From NCBI RefSeq assembly GCF_017982655.1, contig NZ_JABXYX010000047.1, forward strand, positions 1 to 54,037: a stretch of DNA of 54,037 nt, read 5' to 3'. Shown here piece after piece: positions 1 to 8,741 of the stretch. Source of the DNA: Brasilonema sp. CT11 (GTDB lineage: Bacteria > Cyanobacteriota > Cyanobacteriia > Cyanobacteriales > Nostocaceae). The notes beneath the pieces are model-generated. The model was not told the origin of the DNA. It saw only the letters and a program-made list of their open reading frames with translations, and searched no databases. Each line of letters begins with the position of its first letter. Position 1 is the first letter of the stretch. The position numbers and the translations under genes are program-made.

Positions 1-2
1 TT

Positions 3-200
3 TTTCTGCCAAAATACTGCTCCGAAATGAATCCAATTGAATTGGAGTGGCAGCACTTAAAGAAGGATGAGCTATCTGGGCAAATATTTGATGATGAGTT
101 AGATCTTGCCTATGCGGTTATTAATGGCGTTAAGGCAAGGGGAGAAAGAGGAAACTATAATACTCAACGTGTAAAATTTAACTCCAATTGCTCTGGTTAA
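3..200 (+). CDS. IS630-family transposase, C-terminal end (cut by window edge)
   Basis: The reading frame is open from the left edge and ends at TAA 198-200. It carries the motif NPIELEWQHLK (residues 10-20 of what is visible), which is the Tc1/IS630 block containing the last catalytic glutamate of the DDE triad. This enzyme family cuts and pastes elements at TA dinucleotides. Only about 65 residues are visible, so completeness cannot be judged. No terminal inverted repeat was recognised just downstream, before the porin gene ends at 244. Confidence 0.8.
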   Translation, partial: FLPKYCSEMNPIELEWQHLKKDELSGQIFDDELDLAYAVINGVKARGERGNYNTQRVKFNSNCSG

Positions 201-243
201 CTTTTTGTTACATACCTATAAATTTTCTCGCCTACCTACTTAT

Positions 244-1953
244 CTAAAAAGTGAAGGTTGTTCTTATAGTGCCAATCACTGCATCTTTATTGTCATCGTT
301 TTGACCAGGAGCCGTAATCCAAATAACACCTGGGGTGATGGCAATGTTATCTGTAAACTGATACTTGTAAAAGCCTTCAATATGTAAGGATAAATCGTTT
401 GCAGGTGCAGGGTTACCACCCCGATAAGGTTCTGCACCCACAAGAATACCACCAAGGTTACCTTGTTTACCCAAATCTGGGAATGCCAATCCCACGGCAT
501 AGTACCAAATATCTGCACTACCACTACCTGCCAAATTTTTGGCGTTTGTGTAGCCAAAGAACCCATTGACTGCAAATCGAGGACTAAATTTATAAAAAGC
601 TTGTACTCCGTAAGAGTTCGTAATCATCCGCTCAAATGGAGTATTGGCTTGAGCTGTCCCGACAAGTGTAAAACCACTACCCAGATCAAATATTGCTCCC
701 CGATTTTGGTAGGCATTTACATAGGTCAAACCAATGCCAGAGTTTTTGTTGGGGTTCCATGCTAGTTGTGCAAATGCGCTATATTGACCATTAAATAAGC
801 CGCTACCTGATTGAGGTCTGGCATGATCTCCTGCTAAATAAGCCAAACTCAATACGAATTTGTCACTGAATTTATAATTGATTCCCCCACCTGCACCACC
901 ACCAATACGGTAAATAGGACTGGAGGAAGCAAATTCTGTGAGAGCGCGACCACCACCTGTGGCACTATCCAAATAAGGACTTAGAGTAGGAATGAAATCA
1001 AAAAATACTCCGTTTACTGCTCCTATGTAAGCCTGTATTTTGTCTCCAATCGGGAAGTAATAAGAGAGCCAATCGAGAATATCATCGTTGTTGGCTGGAG
1101 AGAGATTGAAGGTTTGAAGTCCTTCTGCTGTACCATTTGGCAGCGTCAAGGGAGTGGCGTTTCCAGCAGTTAAACGGACGTATAGAGTATCTTGACCTGT
1201 AAAACTACTTTTGAAAACGAGGCGAACTCTATCTTGAAAAACAGTGTTGCTATCATTAACCGAGCCACTCAAGGCATCTGTAATGGCAAAGATGGCTTCT
1301 CCTACTAGCTTTGTTGTTGTAGAAAACTGATTGGCTTCAAGTTCCGCAGTCTGAGCTTCTAAATTATCAACACGACCCCGTAAAGTTGTTAGTTCAGGGG
1401 TAAATTCTGCTTGTAGTCTTTGTAGGGTAGTTAAGTCTTCTCTGGTCACTAAGTCAGATGTAGCTGTTGCAATTAGCTCGTTAATACGAGATAAACAAGC
1501 ATTTAAGCCTGCTGCAAATTCATAGCGAGTGATGGCGCGGTTTCCCCGATAAGTGCTATTTGGATAACCTGCAATGCATCCATAACGCTCAACTAAAAAC
1601 TGGAGTGCTTGAAAAGCCCAATCGCTTGGCTGTACATCCGAGAGCCTAGACACAGAATTTACCTGAGACAAGGTACTATTTCTGTCGCTGCTGCTTGTCT
1701 GTGGGAAAGTTGCATCACTCTTGATTGCAGGAATAGCAGACTCTTTATCTGATACCACAACTGCTTGTGCAATCACTGGAACTTTAGTCACAATAGTAGG
1801 TAGTGATGCTGGGATCGCTGTTGTTGTCATTGCTTGAGGCGCAATCACTGCAGCTAAATAGCTATTTTCAGCATAAGCTGATGTGCTAGCTAGCAAAGTA
1901 GTTCCCAAAATTGCCGCTCCGACTAGTGAATTATGAAATGAAATATTTAACAT
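244..1953 (-). CDS. SLH-domain outer-membrane porin (cyanobacterial iron-uptake porin type)
   Basis: Outer-membrane beta-barrel porin of the cyanobacterial SLH-porin family, which anchors to peptidoglycan-linked polymer and passes small solutes or inorganic ions. From the ATG at 1951-1953 a signal peptide is visible (MLNISFHNSLVGAAILG, ending ASTSAYA). An SLH domain follows (LSDVQPSDWAFQALQFLVERYGC to ITRYEFAAGLNACL), then a short coiled coil (LTTLRGRVDNLEAQTAELE), then a long barrel rich in Gly and aromatics that ends in a C-terminal Phe (TFTF), the usual signal for barrel assembly. A TTG start at 2005-2007 would add 18 residues ahead of the signal peptide; the ATG is preferred. The gene is divergent from the DUF1326 operon. 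Substrate is not evident. Confidence 0.9.
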   Translation of the reverse strand: MLNISFHNSLVGAAILGTTLLASTSAYAENSYLAAVIAPQAMTTTAIPASLPTIVTKVPVIAQAVVVSDKESAIPAIKSDATFPQTSSSDRNSTLSQVNSVSRLSDVQPSDWAFQALQFLVERYGCIAGYPNSTYRGNRAITRYEFAAGLNACLSRINELIATATSDLVTREDLTTLQRLQAEFTPELTTLRGRVDNLEAQTAELEANQFSTTTKLVGEAIFAITDALSGSVNDSNTVFQDRVRLVFKSSFTGQDTLYVRLTAGNATPLTLPNGTAEGLQTFNLSPANNDDILDWLSYYFPIGDKIQAYIGAVNGVFFDFIPTLSPYLDSATGGGRALTEFASSSPIYRIGGGAGGGINYKFSDKFVLSLAYLAGDHARPQSGSGLFNGQYSAFAQLAWNPNKNSGIGLTYVNAYQNRGAIFDLGSGFTLVGTAQANTPFERMITNSYGVQAFYKFSPRFAVNGFFGYTNAKNLAGSGSADIWYYAVGLAFPDLGKQGNLGGILVGAEPYRGGNPAPANDLSLHIEGFYKYQFTDNIAITPGVIWITAPGQNDDNKDAVIGTIRTTFTF

Positions 1954-2306
1954 TTTTTTCAAAAAAGCTAATTGTTTCACATAGGAATAGAGTGACTTCT
2001 CTTGCAAACAGCACTAAAAGGAAAATTATTTTTTCAATACGTGCCTGCACAAAACAACCTAATATTTCACAGCTTGATTTGAGTTTTTAGCAAAAAAAAT
2101 TACAAAATACATTAAGAAAATAAAGTTACCGTATTTAATTTATAATTAATGATTTTTGCATATATAACCTTTGAAAACAAGCCCCTTGTCTTATCAGGTA
2201 GATTGTGTAATAATTATTGAGACGGTAAATATATAAAATAACTGTACTTTAAAATTGATAACCAAAATTTAGAGTTGTCCCGCAAAGGTTAGCAGGAGAA
2301 GTAACA
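1954..2306. promoter_or_regulatory. Divergent intergenic region between porin and DUF1326 genes
   Basis: About 350 AT-rich bases between two divergent genes, so both promoters should lie here. An AGGAG ribosome-binding site sits just ahead of the ATG at 2307. No convincing Fur box, riboswitch or small ORF was recognised. Confidence 0.4.
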
Positions 2307-2924
2307 ATGACAACCGCTACCAAAACCTATGAGCTAGAAGGACAAATCCTAGAAGCATGTTCCTGCAATACGCCTTGCCCCTGCTGGATTGGAGAAGATC
2401 CTGATGGAGGAAGTTGCGATAGTTTTGTCGCCTATTACATTGAGCGGGGAGAGATCCAAGGTTTAGATGTATCTGGATTAACCCTTGTAAAAATTGTTTA
2501 TATTCCTGGAAATGTCCTAGCGGGAAACTGGCGAGCAGTTACTTATGTTGATGGTAAGGGAACGGTTGAACAACAGCAGGCACTAGTCAAAGTTTTTACA
2601 GGTGAACTTGGAGGGGCGATCGCTGATTTGGCAAAACTGGTGAGTGAAAATCTGGATGTGCGAGTGGCACCAATTGATTATCAAATCAAAGAAGCTCAAG
2701 GGACGATTCGTATTGGAGATGTGCTAGGTGCAGAAATGGCACCTTACCGCAGTGCTGACGGCAAACCTACCAAGCTAGTTGATAGCATCTTCAGCACTAT
2801 TCCAGGTTCTCCTGCTTACGTTGGCAAAGCTTCCTATCACAAGGTGAATGTACCAGAGTTCAATCTCACCTGGGAATACAATGGACGCAATGCTATTCAG
2901 GGTGAGTTTCGCTTTGAGGCTTAG
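2307..2924 (+). CDS. DUF1326 domain-containing protein
   Basis: A 205-residue soluble protein of the DUF1326 family. The N-terminus contains a cysteine cluster, EACSCNTPCPCW (about residues 16-27), with a further Cys near residue 37, typical of the family and suggestive of metal binding. The rest is a beta-rich domain. There is no signal peptide. An AGGAG site lies about 8 bases before the ATG. The stop is 6 bases before the next gene, a DUF2182 membrane protein. DUF1326 and DUF2182 genes are often neighbours, so the two probably act together, but their reaction is not established. Confidence 0.9.
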   Translation: MTTATKTYELEGQILEACSCNTPCPCWIGEDPDGGSCDSFVAYYIERGEIQGLDVSGLTLVKIVYIPGNVLAGNWRAVTYVDGKGTVEQQQALVKVFTGELGGAIADLAKLVSENLDVRVAPIDYQIKEAQGTIRIGDVLGAEMAPYRSADGKPTKLVDSIFSTIPGSPAYVGKASYHKVNVPEFNLTWEYNGRNAIQGEFRFEA

Positions 2925-2930
2925 ACAGCG

Positions 2931-3794
2931 ATGAATGATTCACCGCGCCAAACGACATCTGCACATCCGCTTTTAAGCAGGCTGTATGACTTTCTAACTA
3001 ATGAGATGATGCCGGTTTGGGGGCTGGTATTTTTAGCTTGGGTGTTAATGCTGCTGATGGTGGTTACGGGTCTTGACCACTGGTCGTATCATCATGCTTT
3101 AATTGGGGAAAAATCTCAACCTCTTCTCCTAAAACTATTTATTTTTCTAGTGACTTGGCAGGTTATGACAGTCGCGATGATGTTGCCCTCCAGCCTACCA
3201 TTGATTCGGCTGTTCTCGAAAGTTAGTCGGCAACAAAGTCAGGAAAAAGGTTATCTGCTTTTGGTCGTATTCATCTGTGCCTATGCTACAGTCTGGACTG
3301 GCTTTGCTCTCCTCAATTTTTTGGGTGACTGGGGATTACACCATCTGGTTAATTCATTACCCTGGCTTCATCAACGTACTTGGCTAATTTCTGGCACAAC
3401 TGTGCTAATGGCAGGTGCGTTCCAGTTTAGTGGACTCAAAGAACATTGTTTAAAGTCGTGTCGGCATCCTCTGAGTTTTCTCACTCATCACTATCAAAGA
3501 GGGCTAAAAGCTGCCTGGAATTTGGGAATTCGCCACGGTCTTTACTGCCTGGGCTGTTGCTGGGCGTTAATGGTGGTAATGTTTACCCTGGGAGTGGGGC
3601 ATCTTACCTTAATGTTATTACTAACTGGCGTAATGGTAGTAGAGAAAACATCACGCTGGAGCCGTGTGCTAGTTCCAGTAGTAGGTACTAGTCTGCTTGT
3701 TTTGGGAACCCTCACTTTAGTACATCCTAATTGGTTATGGGAATTCTCGCCTACACATCATGCACTAAACCTGAGAACTTTTTTTGAATTTTGA
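2931..3794 (+). CDS. DUF2182 membrane protein (predicted metal-binding)
   Basis: A 287-residue polytopic membrane protein with about six hydrophobic segments. Family landmarks are VAMMLPSSLPLIRLF near residue 83, where the Met pair is a feature of DUF2182, and the Cys/Gly-rich GLYCLGCCWALM near residue 203, followed by a last helix pair. DUF2182 proteins are annotated as predicted metal-binding integral membrane proteins. It follows the DUF1326 gene by 6 bases and ends just before the acyl-CoA dehydrogenase-like gene, so the three are probably cotranscribed. Confidence 0.88.
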   Translation: MNDSPRQTTSAHPLLSRLYDFLTNEMMPVWGLVFLAWVLMLLMVVTGLDHWSYHHALIGEKSQPLLLKLFIFLVTWQVMTVAMMLPSSLPLIRLFSKVSRQQSQEKGYLLLVVFICAYATVWTGFALLNFLGDWGLHHLVNSLPWLHQRTWLISGTTVLMAGAFQFSGLKEHCLKSCRHPLSFLTHHYQRGLKAAWNLGIRHGLYCLGCCWALMVVMFTLGVGHLTLMLLLTGVMVVEKTSRWSRVLVPVVGTSLLVLGTLTLVHPNWLWEFSPTHHALNLRTFFEF

Positions 3795-3807
3795 GAAGCT
3801 GCAACAA

Positions 3808-4992
3808 ATGCAATTAATCGAAACTAAAGAGTCTGAAGATTACATTGTTTTAGCTAAGTCTTTGGCAGAGGAATTTGCTCAGACAGCAGTCGCACGGGAT
3901 GCTAAAGGGGGAACACCAAAACAGGAGCGCGATCGCTTGCGTCAAAGCAATTTACTCAAACTGATCGTACCCAAAGAGTACGGCGGTCTAGGGCAAACTT
4001 GGCTCGTCGCTCTCAAAATAACCCGCGAGTTTGCCAAAGTTGATAGCTCTATTGCTCATATCTTCTCCTACCACCATCTAGGTGTGGTTATTCCTCATAT
4101 CTTTGGTTCAACAGAGCAAAAACAGCGGTATTACTCAGAAACTATCCGCAACAATTGGTTTTGGTGCAATGCCGTCAACCCCCTAGATCGCAGAACAACA
4201 CTGATATCACAGGACAATCATTTCCGCCTCAACGGCATCAAAACCTTCTGCTCTGGTTCCCAAGACTCCGATATATTACCTATTACAGCTACTCATGTTG
4301 AAACTGGTGAATTAAGCATTCTGGCAATTCCCAGCCAACGGGAAGGCGTTACTATCCATAATGACTGGGATAATATGGGGCAACGCCAAACAGACAGCGG
4401 TAGTATTACGTTTGACAATGTATTAGTCTATCGTGATGAAATTCTAGGTAGTAGAGATAAACCAAATCAACCTTTCGGCACTATCCGCTCTTGCTTGACT
4501 CAATTGAACCTTGCCAATATCTATTTGGGAATTGCACAGGGTGCATTTGAGGCGGCTTTATTATATACTCGCACGACGACAAGACCCTGGTTGACATCAA
4601 ACGTAGAAAGTGCGACACAAGATCCCTACATTCTCCAACACTATGGTAATATGTGGGTTGACCTCCAAGCAGCTAAGAGTCTGACTGACCAAGCAGGAGA
4701 ATTACTACAAGCAGCTTGGGAACAGGAATGGGCACTGACAGCAGAACAACGGGGAGAAGCAGCGTTGGCGATCGCGACTGCCAAAGTCGCCGCCACCAGA
4801 GTCGGTTTAGACATTACCAACCGTATCTTTGAAGTTATGGGCGCACGCGCTACCAGTGCTCAATATGGCTTTGATCGCTACTGGCGCAATCTCCGCACTT
4901 TCACCCTGCATGATCCAGTGGATTACAAAGTGCGAGATTTGGGGAACTGGGCATTGAATAATGAGTTACCAAAACCCAGCTTTTACTCATAG
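3808..4992 (+). CDS. Acyl-CoA dehydrogenase-family flavoprotein (SfnB/DszC-like)
   Basis: About 394 residues from the ATG at 3808; an upstream TTG at 3784 would overlap the DUF2182 gene. The N-terminal helical domain contains LIVPKEYGGLGQTW, the middle beta domain contains the flavin-contacting NGIKTFCSGS, and the C-terminal helical domain ends with GARATSAQYGFDRYWRNLR followed by TLHDPVDYK. The last pattern is typical of the SfnB/DszC branch, which are FMN- or FAD-dependent monooxygenases acting on organosulfur compounds or similar substrates, rather than true beta-oxidation dehydrogenases. The association with DUF1326/DUF2182 is unusual and gives no substrate. The family is clear; the specific reaction is inferred. 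Confidence 0.85.
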   Translation: MQLIETKESEDYIVLAKSLAEEFAQTAVARDAKGGTPKQERDRLRQSNLLKLIVPKEYGGLGQTWLVALKITREFAKVDSSIAHIFSYHHLGVVIPHIFGSTEQKQRYYSETIRNNWFWCNAVNPLDRRTTLISQDNHFRLNGIKTFCSGSQDSDILPITATHVETGELSILAIPSQREGVTIHNDWDNMGQRQTDSGSITFDNVLVYRDEILGSRDKPNQPFGTIRSCLTQLNLANIYLGIAQGAFEAALLYTRTTTRPWLTSNVESATQDPYILQHYGNMWVDLQAAKSLTDQAGELLQAAWEQEWALTAEQRGEAALAIATAKVAATRVGLDITNRIFEVMGARATSAQYGFDRYWRNLRTFTLHDPVDYKVRDLGNWALNNELPKPSFYS

Positions 4993-5021
4993 TTTTAAGT
5001 AACTGGACAAAAATATTTATA

Positions 5022-5119
5022 GTCATTGCGAGCGGAGCGAAGCAATCCCAACCCTTGCGATTGCTTCATTGCGCTGAGTTCTTCGGACACGCTGCGCGAA
5101 CGCTTCATTCGCAATGACA
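5022..5119. repeat. Dispersed palindromic repeat (GTCATTGCGA...CGCAATGAC)
   Basis: The block begins GTCATTGCGAGCGGAGCG and ends TTCATTCGCAATGAC, so its ends are inverted repeats. Internally AAGCAATC and GATTGCTT also pair. A related, longer copy is found at 49487-49652. Such mobile-looking palindromes are common between genes in filamentous cyanobacteria. Confidence 0.7.
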
Positions 5120-5197
5120 TTGTGTAATTAATTCTGTCCAACTACTTATCGCTTGGGTACGAAGCAGCGTAGACTGTGGACATAGAAAATAAAAAAA

Positions 5198-5233
5198 ATC
5201 GCTAATTGCTGCTTATATTTAGCAATTAGCGAT
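5198..5233. terminator. Perfect 13-bp stem-loop with flanking A-tract
   Basis: ATCGCTAATTGCT (5198-5210) and AGCAATTAGCGAT (5221-5233) form a perfect stem with a 10-base loop. An eight-A run precedes it on the plus strand, giving a U-run for minus-strand transcripts. As a terminator it would stop minus-strand transcription, although no minus-strand gene lies to its right nearby; it may instead be part of a repeat. Confidence 0.45.
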
Positions 5234-5370
5234 AGCAAGGAGCATAACTGTATTGCAATAATCCTTTGTATCATCTGCAATTATCTAGGCGGACAAAGTG
5301 CTCACCCCAAAGGTGCGATGCTCCTTTGAAGCAGCCCCTTGAGCGATATCGCATTAACACTTACCTTGAA

Positions 5371-5482
5371 TATAGGAATCCGGTTTGATTTGGTGAACTA
5401 ACAAAGTCAGCGCAGGGAACAGGGAACAGGGAAGAAGCAATGATGTACCTAGCTTCGTCAAAAATCAAATATGAGTCCTATA
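5371..5482. mobile_element. MITE, copy A of TATAGGA family
   Basis: A 112-base element with imperfect terminal inverted repeats, TATAGGAATCCG at the left and GAGTCCTATA at the right, both followed inward by the TTTGATTT/AAATCAAA block. The interior holds the GGGAACAGGGAACAGGGAA tract. It codes for nothing. The same structure occurs at 14174-14291 and 14938-15093. TATA ends fit insertion at TA by an IS630/Tc1-type transposase. Confidence 0.7.
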
Positions 5483-5772
5483 TTTTTATTAGATACTTTG
5501 TCAATCAAATTAACAAAGTAGAAGCTTTAAGTATAAAAAATGACTGAATATTGTTTTAATTGACTTTAGTACTATTGTACCATAAATGAGATTTAATGGT
5601 CAATATTGATGCTAAAAGCTTCCATGTTATTTTCACAGCTATAAGATAATACTAACTTCCATAGTCCCTTAAGCAACACCCGGAAGAATTCCTAAAGTTA
5701 GGCAAAAAAATTAAAAGATATTAGCGTTATGATTTATCCAGAGTATTAAGTTGCAAAATCTGGAGTGCCTTT

Positions 5773-6399
5773 ATGACAGCCGATTTAACTTCCCTTGCCT
5801 CAGGTGATTTTGTCACTGTACTCTCACTGGCTGCAACTGCGTATCAAGGACAGAAAAATGAGCGCCCCGGTGCTGAAGTCGTGGTCAATGCTTTGCTGCA
5901 AGCGGAAAAAGCAGCTAAACAGCAACACCTGACGTATCCTTTTGAGTCCTTGGTTGGTGAATGGCGACTATGCTTTGTCACTGGAACCAAAAAAGTCAGA
6001 AATCAAGCCGGAATTGTCTTGGGCAAAGGTTTTTATATCCCGAAGTTGGCTCCAACTTATATTTCTTTTGACACCACGCCAGCTGTAGATGAAACTCCAA
6101 GCAGAGAGGGAATTGGCAATTCAGTTCAATTTGGTTTTGTTTCGTTGAAGCTTAAAGGTCCAGCACAATATTCAGAGAAGAAAAACTTCTTGGCGTTTGA
6201 CTTTCTCCAGATGCAAATCAGTCTGTTTGATCGTGTGATTTACAGCGGTCAGATTCGAGGCGGTAAAACTGGGGCGGAGAATTTTTATACTCAACCTGTA
6301 GCGAAACTACCCTTCTTTGCGTTTTTCTTAGTCACAGAAGACTTGATTGCAGCTCGCGGTTATGAAGGTGGGCTAGCACTGTGGATTCGAGAAAATTGA
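5773..6399 (+). CDS. PAP/fibrillin-like protein
   Basis: A 208-residue soluble protein. Residues 55-75 (FESLVGEWRLCFVTGTKKV) and the C-terminal end (VTEDLIAARGYEGGLALWIR) resemble the PAP/fibrillin fold, a lipocalin-like beta barrel found in cyanobacteria and plastids, where these proteins coat lipid globules and associate with thylakoids. The final arginine-glycine-glycine block corresponds to the family's DE.LR.ARG..GG signature. There is no signal peptide or membrane segment. It appears monocistronic. Its own lipid ligand or role cannot be read from the sequence. Confidence 0.65.
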   Translation: MTADLTSLASGDFVTVLSLAATAYQGQKNERPGAEVVVNALLQAEKAAKQQHLTYPFESLVGEWRLCFVTGTKKVRNQAGIVLGKGFYIPKLAPTYISFDTTPAVDETPSREGIGNSVQFGFVSLKLKGPAQYSEKKNFLAFDFLQMQISLFDRVIYSGQIRGGKTGAENFYTQPVAKLPFFAFFLVTEDLIAARGYEGGLALWIREN

Positions 6400-6549
6400 A
6401 CTTCGTTAAATGCAATATTCTCAACTTAAGTAAATCATACTAAAGTCTCTACCACCAAATAGAGGAGACATTAAGAAAGTAAATGATAGTCTAGAAAAAT
6501 ATTACGACTACAAACCAAATATTCATAGTGCGCAAGGAGATCTTTCACT

Positions 6550-7035
6550 TTGAATAAATCAGCACTCATAATCCCCTTACTAGCATTTCTTGTGCTACTG
6601 CCGGTAAGTACATTGGGTCGTGCTCATGCTTCAACCAATAATTCTGCAAATACGTCCTCTTTTAACCTGAGTTCTCAAAAATGGAAAAATCGCGTACTAC
6701 TAGTGTTTGCTCCCTCTAGTAGCAATCCTGCTTATCAAAAGCAGATGCAACTGTTTGACAAGTATAAATCAAGTTTTCGTGAGCGGGATTTAGTTCTTGT
6801 TCAAGTTGTTGCAAATGGCAAGAGTTTTGCTAACACAGAGCAAATAGATCCGGGGGCGGCGGCTAGGTTGCGCGATCGCCTAAAAGTCAGTAACCAAGAT
6901 TTCTGTGTTGTCTTGGTGGGTAAAGACGGTGGTGTCAAGCGTCGTGATACAACTCCTATCCAAGCAAAAGCTATTTTTAACGAAATTGATGCCATGCCTA
7001 TGCGAAGACAGGAAATGCGAGAACGAAGAAGTTAA
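6550..7035 (+). CDS. DUF4174 domain-containing secreted protein
   Basis: A 161-residue protein starting at TTG, with AAGGAG about 11 bases upstream. A signal peptide is visible at residues 1-27 (LIIPLLAFLVLLPVSTLG, then AHA). The mature part contains WKNRVLLVFAPSS near residue 45 and DQDFCVVLVGKDGGVK-like strands near residue 118, a thioredoxin-like arrangement without a CxxC pair, characteristic of DUF4174. Function of the family is unknown. A strong hairpin at 7114-7146 lies downstream. Confidence 0.85.
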   Translation: MNKSALIIPLLAFLVLLPVSTLGRAHASTNNSANTSSFNLSSQKWKNRVLLVFAPSSSNPAYQKQMQLFDKYKSSFRERDLVLVQVVANGKSFANTEQIDPGAAARLRDRLKVSNQDFCVVLVGKDGGVKRRDTTPIQAKAIFNEIDAMPMRRQEMRERRS

Positions 7036-7113
7036 CAATTCAAAAATAAACTAATGTCCCGCTCCTTTGAGCTGTTCGTAACATTACTTGGTTAAGAAGA
7101 ACGCAGAACACAG

Positions 7114-7146
7114 AAAATCCCCACCGATTTCATTCGTGGGGATTTT
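7114..7146. terminator. Bidirectional rho-independent terminator candidate
   Basis: AAAATCCCCAC (7114-7124) pairs with GTGGGGATTTT (7136-7146), with A- and T-runs at the outer ends. It sits about 80 bases after the DUF4174 stop codon, and is the likely end of that transcript. Confidence 0.6.
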
Positions 7147-7194
7147 ACAAGGAAACATTTTTGCTTTCACGAATCAATTCGGGAGGCAGTACTG

Positions 7195-7490
7195 ATTGTA
7201 TCCCTTACACCCCTATACCCTTACACACGCCCTTCGGGGAGAACCTCCGGTTCCGCTGCGCTAACGCAGTCGCCTAGGTCGGGAGAACGCCAGGTGCTAC
7301 AACGGGGGGAACCCCCGCAACGCACTGGCTCCCCTCCAGCAGCGCTGTCTCACCAGATACCTCTGTCGGGAAACCCTCCTATGGCACATAGTGCCACGCT
7401 GCGCGAACAGTACTGGCTCAACGGACAGGTGCCTCAAGTCGGGAGACCCGCCCACGGCACTGTCCTCCCCTACACCCCTAGTTGTTGACG
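7195..7490. repeat. GC-rich dispersed palindromic repeat cluster with short tandem repeats
   Basis: It begins with TTACACCCCTATACCCTTA tandem units and continues with nested palindromes such as CGGGAAACCCTCC, GGCACATAGTGCCACG and CAGTACTGGCTC. Related blocks occur at 15597-15850, 24930-25125, 41068-41190 and 50060-50162. Open frames across it are by-products of its GC content. Confidence 0.75.
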
Positions 7491-7592
7491 CAAATATTTT
7501 AGATACTAAAGTTTTTACCAGAAACAGAACAGACATTAACAAAGTCGATGATACGGTAGAACAAATATTCACACCTAGAAATGTAACGTCAG

Positions 7593-8741
7593 ATGTTTCC
7601 AGTGTTTGTACGTCGTTTTTGGCTTTCGTTTGGAGTGGTTATTCTGGTTTCGTTCATGTTGCTTCCAGTCAAAGCACAACAACCATCTCTAACTTCTTTA
7701 TCTCCAAGCTTCACACAAGTCTCCTCACAGCAACTTGAGCAACAAATTCATCAAACCTCACCGCTTGCAGATAGCATGATGAAAGTAAGCGCTGTTGTCA
7801 CTACGGGGCAGCCCAATACTTCATTATTTCAACAGCAGTTACAAAATCTCGATATTTCAGCCGCTCAAGGTAGGGTTGGTATTGGGGTTTTAGACCTTAA
7901 TAACGGTCAAAGCTGGTTTCTCAATGGTAAGCAGCGCTTTCCCATGCAAAGCGTATTTAAGCTTCCTTCTGCCATAGCTGTCTTAAAACGAGTAGATGAG
8001 GGCAAGATTTCACTCAGGCAATTAGTCACGATTATGCGTCGGGATCTTGCTCCTGGATCGAGTCCTATCATCAAAGAATTCAGAGGTGATAGAGTACAGA
8101 TCCCACTCCAAAACGTTCTAGAACGCTCTGTGGGAATAAGTGACAATACTGCAGCTGACGCTTTGGTGCGATTGGTTGGTGGACCTGAAAAAGTCACTGC
8201 TATCTTACGCGAACTGCAAATTCGCAACATCCGCGTTGATCGATTAGAACAGCAGCTACAGCCCCAGAGTGTGGGACTCAAAAACTTTCAACCGGAATTA
8301 GCTGACGAACAAAAATACAAGGAAGCTGTGGAAAAGATTCCAGATCGCGATAAGAAAGCTGCTTTGGAAAAGTACCTTCGCGACTCACGGGATACCGCTA
8401 CTCCTGAAGCTATGGTTGACCTTTTGGCAAGGCTACGCTCGAATCAGTTATTGTCCGAGAACTCTACCGCTTTGTTGCTAAAGATAATGACCGATTCTCC
8501 AACGGGACAGAAACGGCTAAAAGCAGGGCTACCCAATAATTGGTCGATCGCACACAAGACTGGTACGGGTGCAGATGTTCTCGGGATAAATACTGCAACA
8601 AATGACGTTGGGATTGCTAGTTCACCAGATGGAAAGCGTGTGGCGATCGCCGTATTCATCGCCGGATCAAAAGCTCCTCTGGAAGTGCGCGAGAAAGTCA
8701 TGTCCGACATCGCCTCAGCAGTAGTAAAGGCGATGCAATAG
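7593..8741 (+). CDS. Class A beta-lactamase-like serine hydrolase
   Basis: A 382-residue exported protein. Residues 1-28 form a signal peptide ending VKA. The active-site motifs of class A beta-lactamases are all present in order: S120-V-F-K123 (SxxK), S183-D-N185 (SDN), a Glu at about 219 in DRLEQQL that aligns with the general base of the omega loop, and K322-T-G324. RDTATP near 266 is also typical. An insertion between the Glu and RDTATP (about 220-265) is larger than in TEM-like enzymes and recalls the A2 subclass. Hydrolysis of beta-lactams is plausible but not proven. The last 50 codons recur three times downstream. Confidence 0.88.
   Translation: MFPVFVRRFWLSFGVVILVSFMLLPVKAQQPSLTSLSPSFTQVSSQQLEQQIHQTSPLADSMMKVSAVVTTGQPNTSLFQQQLQNLDISAAQGRVGIGVLDLNNGQSWFLNGKQRFPMQSVFKLPSAIAVLKRVDEGKISLRQLVTIMRRDLAPGSSPIIKEFRGDRVQIPLQNVLERSVGISDNTAADALVRLVGGPEKVTAILRELQIRNIRVDRLEQQLQPQSVGLKNFQPELADEQKYKEAVEKIPDRDKKAALEKYLRDSRDTATPEAMVDLLARLRSNQLLSENSTALLLKIMTDSPTGQKRLKAGLPNNWSIAHKTGTGADVLGINTATNDVGIASSPDGKRVAIAVFIAGSKAPLEVREKVMSDIASAVVKAMQ

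Larger units (their letters stand above)
4993..5772. other. 780-base gene-free region with repeats and a MITE
   Basis: No credible gene is seen. It holds a dispersed palindromic repeat (5022-5119), a perfect 13-base inverted repeat (5198-5233) and a MITE copy (5371-5482), each listed separately. The last 200 bases are AT-rich and should contain the promoter of the gene starting at 5773. Confidence 0.6.

Noticed and set aside
2008-2306. Fur or other metal-regulator box upstream of the porin
   Set aside because: The AT-rich tract has no inverted hexamers close to the Fur consensus, so no call was made.
7294-7738. Overlapping frames of 60-115 codons on both strands
   Set aside because: They fall in the GC-rich palindrome cluster or overlap the signal-peptide region of the beta-lactamase-like gene in another frame.
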